Shown: positions 18,406 to 27,453, counted from the stretch's first letter. The stretch is DNA of 64,000 bases from Mycobacterium lacus (GCF_010731535.1 NZ_AP022581.1:2427952-2491951), one strand, 5' to 3'. Notes: generated from the sequence alone by a model not told the origin. Made by a program: numbers and translations.

Positions 18406-18990
18406 ATGCGCCCGATTGGACGACGTCCGGGTAACCCGGATACCCGCGAGGTGATCGTGACGACGGCCCGGAGGCTGTTCGCCGACTCCGGATACGACAA
18501 GACCTCGGTCCGCGACATCGCTACCGCGGCTGGCGTTGACCCGGCGCTGATCCGGCACTATTTCGGCAGCAAGGCAGAACTATTCCGGTCCACCGTGGGG
18601 TGGCCGTTCGAGCCAGTCGAGCTTGGCGCACGCATCACCGGCGGTGATCGCCGCCACATCGGCGCGCGACTGACGCGGGTTTTCTTCGAAGCGTGGGAGC
18701 AGCCGGGCTCGCGCGCCCCGCTGCTGGCGATCCTGCGCGGTGCGGCCACCCACGAGGAGTCCACCACCCTGGTGCGTCAGTTTATTCAGGACCAGTTGTA
18801 CCCGCAGTTGGCCAAGCCATTGCGGGGATCGGATACCGAACTGCGGATCGACTTGGCGATGGCGCAGCTGTTGGGCATCGCCTATCTGCGCCACGTCCTG
18901 CAGGTGGAACCGATCGCGTCCGCACCCGCGGACGAACTCATTGCGCGGGTCACGCCAATCATCACCGCCCATCTCAATCCAGAGCGCTAA
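18406..18990 (+). CDS. TetR-family transcriptional regulator
   Basis: The 194-residue protein has a clear N-terminal helix-turn-helix (VIVTTARRLFADSGYDKTSV, then RDIATAAGVDPALIRHYFGS) and a helical ligand-binding half. The ATG at 18406 gives the usual start just ahead of the HTH. It is divergent from the Ddn-like/CMD-like operon with an 85-bp shared promoter region, the classic arrangement for a local repressor. I could not pick a convincing palindromic operator there. Ligand unknown. Confidence 0.88.
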   Translation: MRPIGRRPGNPDTREVIVTTARRLFADSGYDKTSVRDIATAAGVDPALIRHYFGSKAELFRSTVGWPFEPVELGARITGGDRRHIGARLTRVFFEAWEQPGSRAPLLAILRGAATHEESTTLVRQFIQDQLYPQLAKPLRGSDTELRIDLAMAQLLGIAYLRHVLQVEPIASAPADELIARVTPIITAHLNPER

Positions 18991-19180
18991 GCGGTGGCAA
19001 AGTGACCCACTTGCGACTCGTCATCGAGGTCAGCTACGGCGACGACCCCGAGACGGTCGACATCCGTTCCGGCGACGAGATATCCGCGCCGTGCCGCGAG
19101 GCGGCCACATCGGCATGCCCTGACCTCCTTGTAACGCACGTGAATTCCGCATCAGACGAGCGATTAACGGCAAGCCGGAC

Positions 19181-19825
19181 TCACATGCCGAAGTGCGTGC
19201 GCCGCACAGCGGCAACGGCTTCCGGTGATCCGCCCACGTCGACCTGCGCAGCCGCTTGGCGCCCAAAGAGGCATAGCAGAAGTTCGCCCGGCGCACCGCT
19301 GAGTCGGGCCGTCGGTTCGCCCGACGCAACCGTCACCCGCTCGTTCGTTCCGGCCCACTCGATCTCGAGCCCGAAACCGCGCAGCCGCCGGCTCAGGTAG
19401 TGGCCGCCGCGGCGAACGTTTCGCCACAAGGCGGCGTCCATCGCGGGCGTGAGGCTCCGGGGCCCCAGACCGTTCGCTCTGCGAACATCCTCGTGATGAA
19501 CGAAGAACTCGTTGAGGTTCGCCATAGCGCGGACCCATCCAATGCGGAACAACCCGATGGGCGGGCCGGACCGGATCCGCGCGACAAGCCACGTGAAGTC
19601 CTTGCCCCCTGCCAGCCTCGCCCTGCGCCGCTCGGCGAACCGCTGAAACGGGCCGGGTAGCACGAGGCAGGGGCCGGCGACGAGATCGCGTTCTCGCAAC
19701 ACGAGGTGCGCGGCGAGGTCACGCGCGGTCCAGCCGTCAAGCAGGGTAGGAACGGAAGGGCCGAGCTCGTCGAGGAGATCACAGAGCTCAACGCGTTCCT
19801 GCGCATCTAGCGGAACGTCAGCCAC
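19181..19825 (-). CDS. TIGR03085-like protein, DinB/mycothiol-dependent maleylpyruvate isomerase fold
   Basis: The product of about 214 residues has features of the actinobacterial TIGR03085 group: TLLDGWTARDLAAHLVLRER near the start, then a middle helix MANLNEFFVHHEDVRRANGL with histidines that would bind a metal, and an SCP2-like end (ASGEPTARLSGAPGELLLCL FGR). The ATG further upstream would add unlikely residues, so GTG 19825 (VADVPLDAQERVEL) is chosen. It is divergent from lipM. The 190 bases between tetR and this gene hold nothing convincing. Confidence 0.65.
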   Translation of the reverse strand: MADVPLDAQERVELCDLLDELGPSVPTLLDGWTARDLAAHLVLRERDLVAGPCLVLPGPFQRFAERRRARLAGGKDFTWLVARIRSGPPIGLFRIGWVRAMANLNEFFVHHEDVRRANGLGPRSLTPAMDAALWRNVRRGGHYLSRRLRGFGLEIEWAGTNERVTVASGEPTARLSGAPGELLLCLFGRQAAAQVDVGGSPEAVAAVRRTHFGM

Positions 19826-19888
19826 AACGCCGGAGTCTACGCAGAGGCGCCCTCCGCCACGGCAAAGATCGCCTCGTAAGGTGGCCGC

Positions 19889-21151
19889 ATGCGGACCGCT
19901 CGAATGATCCACATCGTCCGGCAAATCGGGGCGTTGGCGGTGGCGGCGGTGACCGCGGCATCCACCCTCAACGCATATCGGCCGCTGTCGCGCAGCGGAT
20001 ACCCGTCGCTGCCCTCCTGGGCGTTCGGCCTGGTTGTCACCGAGTTTCCCCTGCAGACCCTGGTCAGCCAGATCGGCGGGCTCGCGTTAGCAGCGCGCCG
20101 CCTTACCCGGCCGGTGCGGGCGGCCTCGTGGCTGGTGGCGGCCGTCTCGGCGCTGGGCTTGTTGAACTTCAGCCGCGCCGGCCACAAGGCCAATGTGCCG
20201 CTGAAAAGGGCGTTGGACATCGGCCTGGGAACCTCTCGCCGCACCGACTCGGCCGGTTTGTGGCGCCGGCCGGCCGGGCCGGCCACCGCCAAGGCGCCGG
20301 GACCGGTGCGGATGTTGCGGATCTACCGCGACTACGCGCACGTTTCGAACATCAGCTACGGGGAGTTCGGCAGCGCCAACCACCTGGACATCTGGCGACG
20401 CCCCGATCTCGACCCGGCCGGTCGGGCGCCGGTGCTCTTCCAGATCCCCGGCGGCGCCTGGACGACGGGCAACAAACGCGGTCAGGCCCATCCATTGATG
20501 AGCCACCTCGCCGAGCTGGGCTGGATCTGCGTGGCGATCAACTACCGGCACAGCCCGCGCAATACCTGGCCCGATCACATCGTCGACGTCAAGCGCGCCC
20601 TCGCCTGGGTCAAGGCGCACATCGCAACGTACGGCGGCGACCCCGACTTCATCGCCATTACCGGCGGTTCGGCGGGCGGCCACCTGTCGTCGCTGGCGGC
20701 GCTGACGCCCAATGATCCGCTGTTTCAGCCGGGATTCGAAGACGCCGACACCCGGGTGCAAGCGGCCGTGCCGTTCTACGGTGTCTATGACTTCACCCGT
20801 TTCGAGGACGCGATGCATCCGATGATGCCGGCCCTGCTCGAGGGATGGGTTGTCAAGCGACCGCGCACCACGGACCTGCAGTCGTATGTCACCGCGTCGC
20901 CGGTCACCCATGTTTCCGCCGGCGCTCCCCCGTTCTTCGTGCTGCACGGACGCAACGACTCCCTGGTTCCCGTTGAGCAGGCGCGCGTCTTCGTCGATAG
21001 GCTGCGACAAGTCAGCAAGCAGCCGGTCGTATACGCCGAATTGGCGTTTACCCAACACGCTTTCGACATTTTCGGCTCGGCTCGCGCGGCGCACACGGCG
21101 ATCGCCGTCGAGCAATTCCTGGCCGAGGTCTACGCGACACAACACCGATGA
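19889..21151 (+). CDS. lipM: Esterase/lipase LipM
   Basis: The 420-residue protein matches Rv2284. The N-terminal 110 residues include membrane-spanning segments; the rest is an alpha/beta-hydrolase of the hormone-sensitive-lipase/carboxylesterase type with an oxyanion motif (FQIPGGAWTTGNKR) and the nucleophile elbow ITGGSAGGHLSS, Ser261. Asp and His candidates are in LHGRNDSLVP and LAFTQHAFDIF. It should hydrolyse acyl esters at the membrane. The stop overlaps the next gene (ATGA), indicating coupling with a tocopherol-cyclase-like protein. Confidence 0.88.
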   Translation: MRTARMIHIVRQIGALAVAAVTAASTLNAYRPLSRSGYPSLPSWAFGLVVTEFPLQTLVSQIGGLALAARRLTRPVRAASWLVAAVSALGLLNFSRAGHKANVPLKRALDIGLGTSRRTDSAGLWRRPAGPATAKAPGPVRMLRIYRDYAHVSNISYGEFGSANHLDIWRRPDLDPAGRAPVLFQIPGGAWTTGNKRGQAHPLMSHLAELGWICVAINYRHSPRNTWPDHIVDVKRALAWVKAHIATYGGDPDFIAITGGSAGGHLSSLAALTPNDPLFQPGFEDADTRVQAAVPFYGVYDFTRFEDAMHPMMPALLEGWVVKRPRTTDLQSYVTASPVTHVSAGAPPFFVLHGRNDSLVPVEQARVFVDRLRQVSKQPVVYAELAFTQHAFDIFGSARAAHTAIAVEQFLAEVYATQHR

Positions 21152-22146
21152 CCGCTACGTACCTGCGATGGGCAGCGGAGGCCGCCGCCAAGCGTCTGGT
21201 CGATGGCTACCGGCGCACGGGCGCCGATGTGCCGTTCGGCGATCCCTTGCCTTCACATGGAACCGCGATGGAGGGCTGGTCCTGGCGCCTCACCGATTCC
21301 GCATCGGGCCGCGTCGTGGTCGCCTCGTGCTGCGTGAACCAGAATCGGGACGGGAACTGGGCAACGGTCGCGGTGGCGGTGCAGCCCGGCGGGATTGTGC
21401 GGTCGGCAACCTTGGACGGTGCCGATGCCGACCTGTCCCGCTTCGCGGTCCACGCCGGCACCGACCCGGCGGAGCGGTTGGCAGCCGACATCGAGCGGCT
21501 CCGAATCGATCTCGATGACATCCACCTCAAACTCCGATTTGCCGATTCGTTCGAGTGGCCCATGGCCTTGGGTGGTAGCGGGATCCTTTCCTCGATTCCC
21601 TTCCTCAACCGATACTGGCATCCGTATCTCCTCGGCGGAAATGCAAGCGGCACAGTCAAATTCGGCGATGATACCTGGTCGTTCGATGGCGCGCGACTGT
21701 ACGCGGAACGCAACTGGGGCACGGGCTTTCCGCAGCGCTGGTGGTGGGGTCAGGCACACGATTTCGCCGGCGCCGACGTCTCGGTCGCGTTCTCGGGCGG
21801 CCTTCTCGAGCTCGGCCCCATTCGCCGGGACGTCACCGCGGTCGTAGTTCGACTCGGTGAGCGCGTGATTCGCATGACCCCGCCGGCGCTGGCGCGATCG
21901 CACGTCAGCGACGGACGCTGGACCGTGCGAGCACGCACACCGCGCCACCAGATCGACCTGGACGGCGACGGCACCGGCCTGAACCCGCACGTCTTGGCGG
22001 TGCCGCTACCCACGGAGCGGCGCATTGTCGGCACCGGCTTCGAGCGCCTTGCCGGCCGACTTCATTGCACCGTGCGCCGGTTCGGTCGGGTGGTGTTCGA
22101 CGGCACCAGCGAGCTGGCCGGTCTGGAAGCCGGCGGCCGGCCGTGA
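21148..22146 (+). CDS. Tocopherol cyclase-like protein
   Basis: The 332-residue protein has the signature of the tocopherol-cyclase family: ARLYAERNWGTGFPQRWWWG with QAHDF, preceded by SILSSIPFLNRYWHPYLLGG-type sequence (actual GILSSIPFLNRYWHPYLLGG). Plant members cyclise prenylated quinols; bacterial members are mostly uncharacterised lipocalin-like barrels. It starts inside the lipM stop codon, so the two are coupled. I recall a wax ester synthase (Rv2285) after lipM in M. tuberculosis, so the partner differs here. A role on prenylquinones or lipids is inferred only. Confidence 0.72.
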   Translation: MTATYLRWAAEAAAKRLVDGYRRTGADVPFGDPLPSHGTAMEGWSWRLTDSASGRVVVASCCVNQNRDGNWATVAVAVQPGGIVRSATLDGADADLSRFAVHAGTDPAERLAADIERLRIDLDDIHLKLRFADSFEWPMALGGSGILSSIPFLNRYWHPYLLGGNASGTVKFGDDTWSFDGARLYAERNWGTGFPQRWWWGQAHDFAGADVSVAFSGGLLELGPIRRDVTAVVVRLGERVIRMTPPALARSHVSDGRWTVRARTPRHQIDLDGDGTGLNPHVLAVPLPTERRIVGTGFERLAGRLHCTVRRFGRVVFDGTSELAGLEAGGRP

Positions 22147-22189
22147 TCGAACGAGCGCGTGCAGGTCTCGCCGATCGTGATGGTGTGAG

Positions 22190-22879
22190 CTAGCGTCCGG
22201 CGAGGCGGTCGATATCGACGACTTCACCGCGATTGATGCTGACCCAGTCGCGCCCTTCGAGTTAGGGGCGCAGGCTTTGGGCGATGAGGTCCGCGTCGGC
22301 CGGCGACTTCGGCCGCTGAAGCTCGTAGACGTGCGGCAGCTCGGCCATGCCGGTGACGACGCCCCACAGCTTGAGAGCGTCCGGACCGGTCGGCGGATCC
22401 ACCAGGACCGGCCCAAACAGGTATTGTCCGCCCATGAACAGCGTCGGCACGCCGAATCCGCCGGCGTCAACGACCCGCTGATGGTCGACGCGGATCTCGT
22501 CGTGGGTGGTCGGATCAGCCAGCGCGGCATCCAGAACCGAGCCCCCTACGCCGATGTCGCCCAACAGGCGTCGCGCTACCCCGGGATCGTGCGGTTTGCC
22601 GCCGAGGTCGTGCAGCTCATGGCCGATCGCGGCATACCACCGGTCGAGCAGCGACATATCGGTTCGGCGCAGCAACGCGCCGATCCGCATCAATGACCAG
22701 CCGTAGGACCAGTCGCGCTCCCACGGGTGCTTCTTGCCCTCCTCGCGGTTGATCTCCTCCAGGCTAAAGAACCGCCAGTCCACGGTGATACCCAATTGCG
22801 AGCGCACGTCGCGGATCCAGATTGACGTTTGATATGCAAAGGGGCACATCGGGTCAAAGTGAAAATCCACGGTGCTCAT
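22190..22879 (-). pseudogene. DsbA-like thioredoxin-fold protein (Rv2286c-like), truncated by ochre codon
   Basis: The frame from ATG 22879 encodes a DsbA/2-hydroxychromene-2-carboxylate-isomerase-type protein: [64 protein letters not shown] at 22262-22264 cuts it after 205 residues. The same frame then continues LEGRDWVSINRGEVVDIDRL to TAG 22190-22192, the normal end of Rv2286c (230 residues), and the TAA replaces a tyrosine codon. Only about 24 C-terminal residues are lost, so a shortened active protein is possible. Confidence 0.75.
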
Positions 22880-23076
22880 CGGGCCTTGCTCCTTCGGCTC
22901 GTCGAGTTGCTGCCCCGACGACATTGTGCCGCCTGAACCGAGCCAAGTATCGGGAAGTGGCGCTTAGCGGCCAGTGCCCCCGCACCGGCTCAGCGCGATG
23001 ACATGCTGGGTCAGGGCGCGATCCCAGGTGTCGATCTCGCTCATTCGCCTCTGGAACGCGGGCCGGTGAAGACGCA

Positions 23077-23505
23077 CTACCACACTGTCACCTTCGCCGT
23101 AAACGTGCAGACCGGGGAGGTATCGCTGCCGACGATGCCGGCGTAGCGCATGACAATCGTCGTGGTCCCGGTCTTCGTCGCCGTGAATATCCACACGTCG
23201 GTGCCGGGCGCTCCCATCCGGTCGGTGTTTGGTCGAACATACTCGTGACTTGTTTGCCTCACGATTGTGGAATCGCCGATCTCGGGGTCGGCCGTCCACC
23301 GGTAAGGAGTGGTGTGATTGGAGCCCAAGGCGACTTTTAGCGTGTTGCCAACCGAAAGCGTGGTGTCCCGAACGATGGCGCTCTGTTTCAAAATGTCGTC
23401 CATGGAGACCTGAATGGTCTTGGTCGCCTCGCGGCCTCCGGTAGAGCAGCCGAGCATCGCTGACGAGACGATTACGGCGACCGTCGCCAAGAGCCTTACC
23501 GTCAT
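23077..23505 (-). CDS. Lipoprotein with chagasin-like (I42) protease-inhibitor domain
   Basis: The product of about 142 residues has a signal peptide and lipobox (LLATVAVIVSSAMLGCSTGG) and then a beta-rich domain. Its three loops look like those of chagasin/I42 cysteine-protease inhibitors: GSNHTTPYRWTAD (the NPTTGY loop), the middle loop around TDRMGAPGTDVWIF, and the strand TKTGTTTIVMRYAG. It would sit on the outer face of the membrane. ATG 23505 is preferred because it places the signal peptide at the N-terminus. Target proteases, if any, are unknown. Confidence 0.68.
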   Translation of the reverse strand: MTVRLLATVAVIVSSAMLGCSTGGREATKTIQVSMDDILKQSAIVRDTTLSVGNTLKVALGSNHTTPYRWTADPEIGDSTIVRQTSHEYVRPNTDRMGAPGTDVWIFTATKTGTTTIVMRYAGIVGSDTSPVCTFTAKVTVW

Positions 23506-23558
23506 ACCTGTGCACGATAAACCCCGCACGCTCGGGCTGGTCCGGTAACTTTCGGTGC

Positions 23559-24629
23559 ATGTTTGGCATCATCCGGCCCTGCCGCCATCGGCTCGGCCGC
23601 GAGCTTGCACAAGCCTGGCGGGCCCAGTTGTGCGGTCTATGCTTGGCGTTGCGCGACGACCACGGCCAGGTCGCGCGGATCGCCACCAACTACGACGGGT
23701 TAGTGGTTTCCCTGCTGGTCGAAGCGCAGTCGGACGCGCAACCAACGCGCCGCACGGCCGGGCGGTGTCCGTTGCGCAGGATGAGCCGCGCCGACGTGGC
23801 CACGGGTGACTGTGTGCGGCTGGCCGCGGTGGTGTCGCTGGCGCTGGCCGCGGCCCGGGTACGCGATCACATCGACGATCACGACGGCATGGTCGGTGCG
23901 TTCGGGGTGCGGCCCGCCGCCCGCCGGGTTGCCGAACGGTGGCTACGCCAGAGCACCGAAACCGGTCACAGCCTGGGATTCGACGCGAATGTTCTGGTGG
24001 CCGCGATCGACCGCCATGCCGAGATCGAGGCGACGACCGGTCCCGGCAGCCCGGTGCTGCGGGTGACCGAGCCCACCGAGACGGCGGTCGCCGCGGCATT
24101 CGCGCACACCGCCGTGCTGGCCGGCCGCCCGGCCAACGAAGCACCCCTGCGCGAGGTCGGGCAATTGTTCGGACGGGTGGCCCACCTGCTCGACGCGGTC
24201 GCGGACTACCACCAGGACGTGGCGCGGGGAAAGTGGAATCCCTTGGTCGCCACCGGAATATCCGTCGACGAGGTGCGCGTTCTGTGCGACGACGCGGTGC
24301 TGGGCATCGAACTGGCCCTGGCCGAAGTGGACTTCACCGATGGACGCCTTGCCCTGCGGCTGTTGACCCGCGAGGTGCGCCGCGCGATCGCCCGCACTTT
24401 CGGCGCGGCCGGTTACACCCCGCGGAGCGGAACCCCGCATGGCGAACAGGAAGGGATCAGCTTCGGCAACCCACCGCTCGGCGCCGGCTACCCCGTCCCC
24501 GATGGCGTGAGCGAGGTGGCGCCCGAGGCCACCCCCAAAGCGGGCCGCGGCTCGAGCTGGTGCGACGGCTGCTGCGACTGCGGCGACTGCTGCGACTGCT
24601 GCTGCGACGACTGCTGCGACTGCTCGTAA
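23559..24629 (+). CDS. DUF5685 protein with cysteine-rich tail
   Basis: The 356-residue protein begins MFGIIRPCRHRLG with early cysteines (QLCGLCLALRDDHG, GRCPLRRM) that may bind a metal, followed by an all-helical domain of the DUF5685 type with histidine-rich segments (VRDHIDDHDGM, LLDAVADYHQDVARGKWNPL). The last 22 residues contain 12 cysteines among Asp and Gly, starting CDGCCDCGDCC. This tail could bind metals or anchor a complex. It lies between a divergent chagasin-like lipoprotein and yjcE. Function unknown. Confidence 0.7.
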   Translation: MFGIIRPCRHRLGRELAQAWRAQLCGLCLALRDDHGQVARIATNYDGLVVSLLVEAQSDAQPTRRTAGRCPLRRMSRADVATGDCVRLAAVVSLALAAARVRDHIDDHDGMVGAFGVRPAARRVAERWLRQSTETGHSLGFDANVLVAAIDRHAEIEATTGPGSPVLRVTEPTETAVAAAFAHTAVLAGRPANEAPLREVGQLFGRVAHLLDAVADYHQDVARGKWNPLVATGISVDEVRVLCDDAVLGIELALAEVDFTDGRLALRLLTREVRRAIARTFGAAGYTPRSGTPHGEQEGISFGNPPLGAGYPVPDGVSEVAPEATPKAGRGSSWCDGCCDCGDCCDCCCDDCCDCS

Positions 24630-24663
24630 CTTCCGCGCGACCGCGACGACCATCCCAGAGGTC

Positions 24664-26274
24664 ATGCGCGAGGATGGGCTGGTGTTTGCGCTTGTCGTCA
24701 TCGTTGCGCTGGTCACCACCGTGGTCGTTGGGACGATCCTGGGCCGGCGCTATCGCGTGGGTCCCCCGGTCCTGCTCATCCTCCTCGGCGCGCTGCTGGG
24801 TCTGATCCCTCGCTTCGGCGGTGTCCACATCGACGGGGAACTCGTGCTGCTGCTGTTCCTGCCGGCGCTCCTCTATTGGGAGAGCTTGAACACCAGCTTT
24901 CGCGAGATCCGCGCGAACCTGCGCGTCATCGCGATGACCAGCATCGGTCTGGTCATCGCCACCGCGGTGGCGGTGTCCTGGACAGCGCGGGCGATGGGCA
25001 TGGAGTCACACGCCGCGGCGGTCCTGGGCGCCGTGCTCTCCCCCACCGACGCCGCCGCCGTGGCCGGCCTGGCGAAAAAGTTGCCCCGCCGGGCCCTGAC
25101 CGTGCTGCGCGCCGAGAGCATCATCAACGACGGAACCGCGCTGGTGCTGTTCGGCGTGACGGTCTCCGTCGCCGTCGGCGGCGCCGCAGTCGGCCCGGTC
25201 GCGCTGACCAGCCGCTTCGTCGAATCCTACCTGGGCGGTATCGCCGCCGGCCTGATAGTCGGCGGGCTGGTGACCCTACTGCGCCGCCGCATCGACGCGC
25301 CGCTCGAGGAGGGTGCACTCAGCCTGCTGACACCCTTCGCGGCGTTCTTGCTCGCCCAAACGTTTGAGTGCAGCGGTGTCGTCGCCGTCCTGGTGTCCGC
25401 CCTGGTGATCACTTACGTCAGCCCACGGGTGATTCGGGCTCGTTCGCGCCTGCAGTCATTTGCCTTCTGGGACATTTCGACCTTCCTCATCAACGGCTCG
25501 CTCTGGGTGTTCGTCGGAGTCCAAATCCCCGGGGCCCTTCGCGGTATCGCCGGCGTAGGCGGCGGACTTCGCCACGCCGTCTGGCTGGCGCTGGCGGTTG
25601 CCGGGGTCATCATCGTGACCCGATTTGCCTGCGTCGAACTCACCACCGTCGTGGGTCGTGCCGTCGACAAAGGCATGCGGCGGCAGGCCCGTCAGGTCGG
25701 TTGGCGTCAGCGCTGCGTGACCAGCTGGGCGGGATTCCGTGGCGCGGTTTCGCTGGCGGCGGCACTGGCCGTCCCGCTGACCGCGCACGGCGGCGCCCCG
25801 TTCCCCGACCGCAGCCTGATCATCTTCGTCGTATCGGGCGTGATCCTGGTGACCGTCCTCGTCCAAGGAAGCACGCTGCCCCTCGTCGTGCGCTGGGCCC
25901 GCATGCCCGAAGACGTTGCCCACGCCGACGAATTGCAACTGGCCCGCACTCGCGGCGCCCAAGCAGCCCTCGACGCGTTGCCGGTGGTCGCCGATGAGCT
26001 CGGTGCGGGCCCGGAGCTGGTGAAGCGTCTGACAAAGGAGTACGAAGAACACGCCGCGATCGCCGAGGCAACCGGCGACCCCTCGGCGAATAGCGATCTG
26101 GCCGAGCGCGGCGATCTGGCTCGGCGGGTCCGTCTGGGTGTGCTCGAGCACAAGCGCCGGGCCATCACCGAGCTGCGCGACCAAAACCGCATTGACGACA
26201 TCGTCCTGCGCGAGTTGCAGGCCACGATGGACCTCGAAGAGGTGCGACTGCTCGGCCCGGCCGACGTCGACTAA
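24664..26274 (+). CDS. yjcE: Na+/H+ antiporter, YjcE-like (CPA1 family)
   Basis: The 536-residue protein matches Rv2287 in length and sequence. It has about twelve hydrophobic helices, a CPA1-type ion-binding motif (GAVLSPTDAAAVAGLAKKLP), the RAESIINDGTALVLFG motif, and a cytosolic C-terminal tail rich in charged helices (KRLTKEYEEHAAIAEATGDP). These carriers exchange sodium or potassium for protons across the inner membrane. The start lies 35 bases after the DUF5685 gene, so co-transcription is likely. Confidence 0.9.
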   Translation: MREDGLVFALVVIVALVTTVVVGTILGRRYRVGPPVLLILLGALLGLIPRFGGVHIDGELVLLLFLPALLYWESLNTSFREIRANLRVIAMTSIGLVIATAVAVSWTARAMGMESHAAAVLGAVLSPTDAAAVAGLAKKLPRRALTVLRAESIINDGTALVLFGVTVSVAVGGAAVGPVALTSRFVESYLGGIAAGLIVGGLVTLLRRRIDAPLEEGALSLLTPFAAFLLAQTFECSGVVAVLVSALVITYVSPRVIRARSRLQSFAFWDISTFLINGSLWVFVGVQIPGALRGIAGVGGGLRHAVWLALAVAGVIIVTRFACVELTTVVGRAVDKGMRRQARQVGWRQRCVTSWAGFRGAVSLAAALAVPLTAHGGAPFPDRSLIIFVVSGVILVTVLVQGSTLPLVVRWARMPEDVAHADELQLARTRGAQAALDALPVVADELGAGPELVKRLTKEYEEHAAIAEATGDPSANSDLAERGDLARRVRLGVLEHKRRAITELRDQNRIDDIVLRELQATMDLEEVRLLGPADVD

Positions 26275-26338
26275 GGGCTGAGTCATTTGGGAGGCCTGAC
26301 TGAGGTCTATCGTGGCCTGGTAACAGAGGACCGCGACG

Positions 26339-26848
26339 ATGAATCCCGACCGACGTTTGCCAATCCTGCTCGGCGCTGCCGGGCTCATGTTGGTAGGGAC
26401 AATCGCGCAGGCCTGCTCCACGAAGGGCGGCGAGCCGGCTTCTGCCCCAAGCTCGAGTCCGACTCCCACAAACGCAACCGTCATGGTGGACGGGCACAGC
26501 CATACGATTTCCGGGGAGGTCGACTGCCGCACCACGCCAACGCAACCGAGTGCGACGCCGGCCGAGTCGGGGAGTCAGACCACGCGCATCAGCGCCCACG
26601 ACGACACGGCATCGGTGTCGCTGTCCCTGTCGGATGCGACGCCGCCAGGCGTCAATGGCTTTGCGATTTCGCTCAACGCGGCAAGCGCCACTTACCAGAT
26701 GCCGTATCAAGCGGTTCAGTCGCCCAACCAGGTCCAAGCAAGCAGACAGGGCAACAGCTACACGGTGACCGGGACCGGCAAGGCCTTGGCACCGGGTCAG
26801 GGGGGAATGCGCGATCTACCGTTCGAGATCGACGTAACCTGCTCGTGA
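26339..26848 (+). CDS. lppO: LppO-like lipoprotein, 19-kDa antigen family
   Basis: The 169-residue protein has a signal peptide with a cysteine after LVGTIAQAC, a Ser/Thr/Pro linker (SAPSSSPTPTNATVMVDG), and the Mycobact_19kDa domain seen in LpqH and LppO (GHSHTISGEVDCRTTP, YTVTGTGKALAPGQGGMRDL, EIDVTC). The two late cysteines probably pair. Length and neighbours match Rv2290. LpqH relatives are abundant surface lipoproteins recognised by TLR2; the job of LppO is not known. Confidence 0.87.
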   Translation: MNPDRRLPILLGAAGLMLVGTIAQACSTKGGEPASAPSSSPTPTNATVMVDGHSHTISGEVDCRTTPTQPSATPAESGSQTTRISAHDDTASVSLSLSDATPPGVNGFAISLNAASATYQMPYQAVQSPNQVQASRQGNSYTVTGTGKALAPGQGGMRDLPFEIDVTCS

Positions 26849-26873
26849 GCAACCGATTACGTAGCCATGCCTG

Positions 26874-27362
26874 CTATAAACCAGACGCGGCCCACGTTCC
26901 CTGCGGGTAGGGAGGAACCTGGCCGGCAAACACGCCGTCGGTGAGGCTGCACAGCGCGTCGGAGATGGTTCCCGCATTCGCCAACACCTTGGTCTCACCG
27001 CCCGGGACGACGCGCACGACGACCGCCTGCCAGAAATGGCCGATGCCGCCGTGTTCATACCAGACGAACCAGTCGCTTCCGCGATCACCGGCACGAATCA
27101 TGCGCCGAAACGGCAACGTTGGGTCGCTGACCGAATCGGTCGCGTTGAAGGGCGCGCCGACATCGGCGATGGGCGAAAGAAGCTTGAGTAGCTCCGGCGG
27201 TAGTTGGGACACGCTCTGGACTTCCTGAACTGGAGTCGCCAGCGTGCATTTCGTGTTGGGTGCCGCTCGAGCCGGGATCGCCGTCACCAGACCCAGGGCG
27301 ACGCCGACGGCCGACCCCGCTAACGCCGCGGTGAAGACCCGTACGTTGCAAAGCCGCGTCAC
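26874..27362 (-). CDS. Secreted protein of unknown function
   Basis: The 162-residue product has a Sec signal peptide (FTAALAGSAVGVALGLVTAI, cut near PARA-AP) and a compact secreted domain with cysteines at both ends (NTKCTLATPVQEVQSVSQLP, ISDALCSLTDGV) that may form a disulfide. The middle has an aromatic motif WFVWYEHGGIGHFWQAVVVR. No family that I can name. It is convergent with lppO and divergent from sseB. Confidence 0.65.
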   Translation of the reverse strand: MTRLCNVRVFTAALAGSAVGVALGLVTAIPARAAPNTKCTLATPVQEVQSVSQLPPELLKLLSPIADVGAPFNATDSVSDPTLPFRRMIRAGDRGSDWFVWYEHGGIGHFWQAVVVRVVPGGETKVLANAGTISDALCSLTDGVFAGQVPPYPQGTWAASGL

Positions 27363-27453
27363 GATTGATCCGCCTAACTCGTCCGTGTACAGAAATTATC
27401 GCCCGTCGCGCCGACAGTTAGGCTCGTTGCAAACAACAAGGAGGTGAACCCCG

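Noticed and set aside
19002..19400. Possible small plus-strand gene after tetR
   Set aside because: It starts with a plausible short sequence but soon runs antisense to the TIGR03085-like gene and has no motif.
20087..21145. Minus-strand frame of 352 codons opposite lipM
   Set aside because: Shadow of the lipM coding frame, without recognisable motifs.
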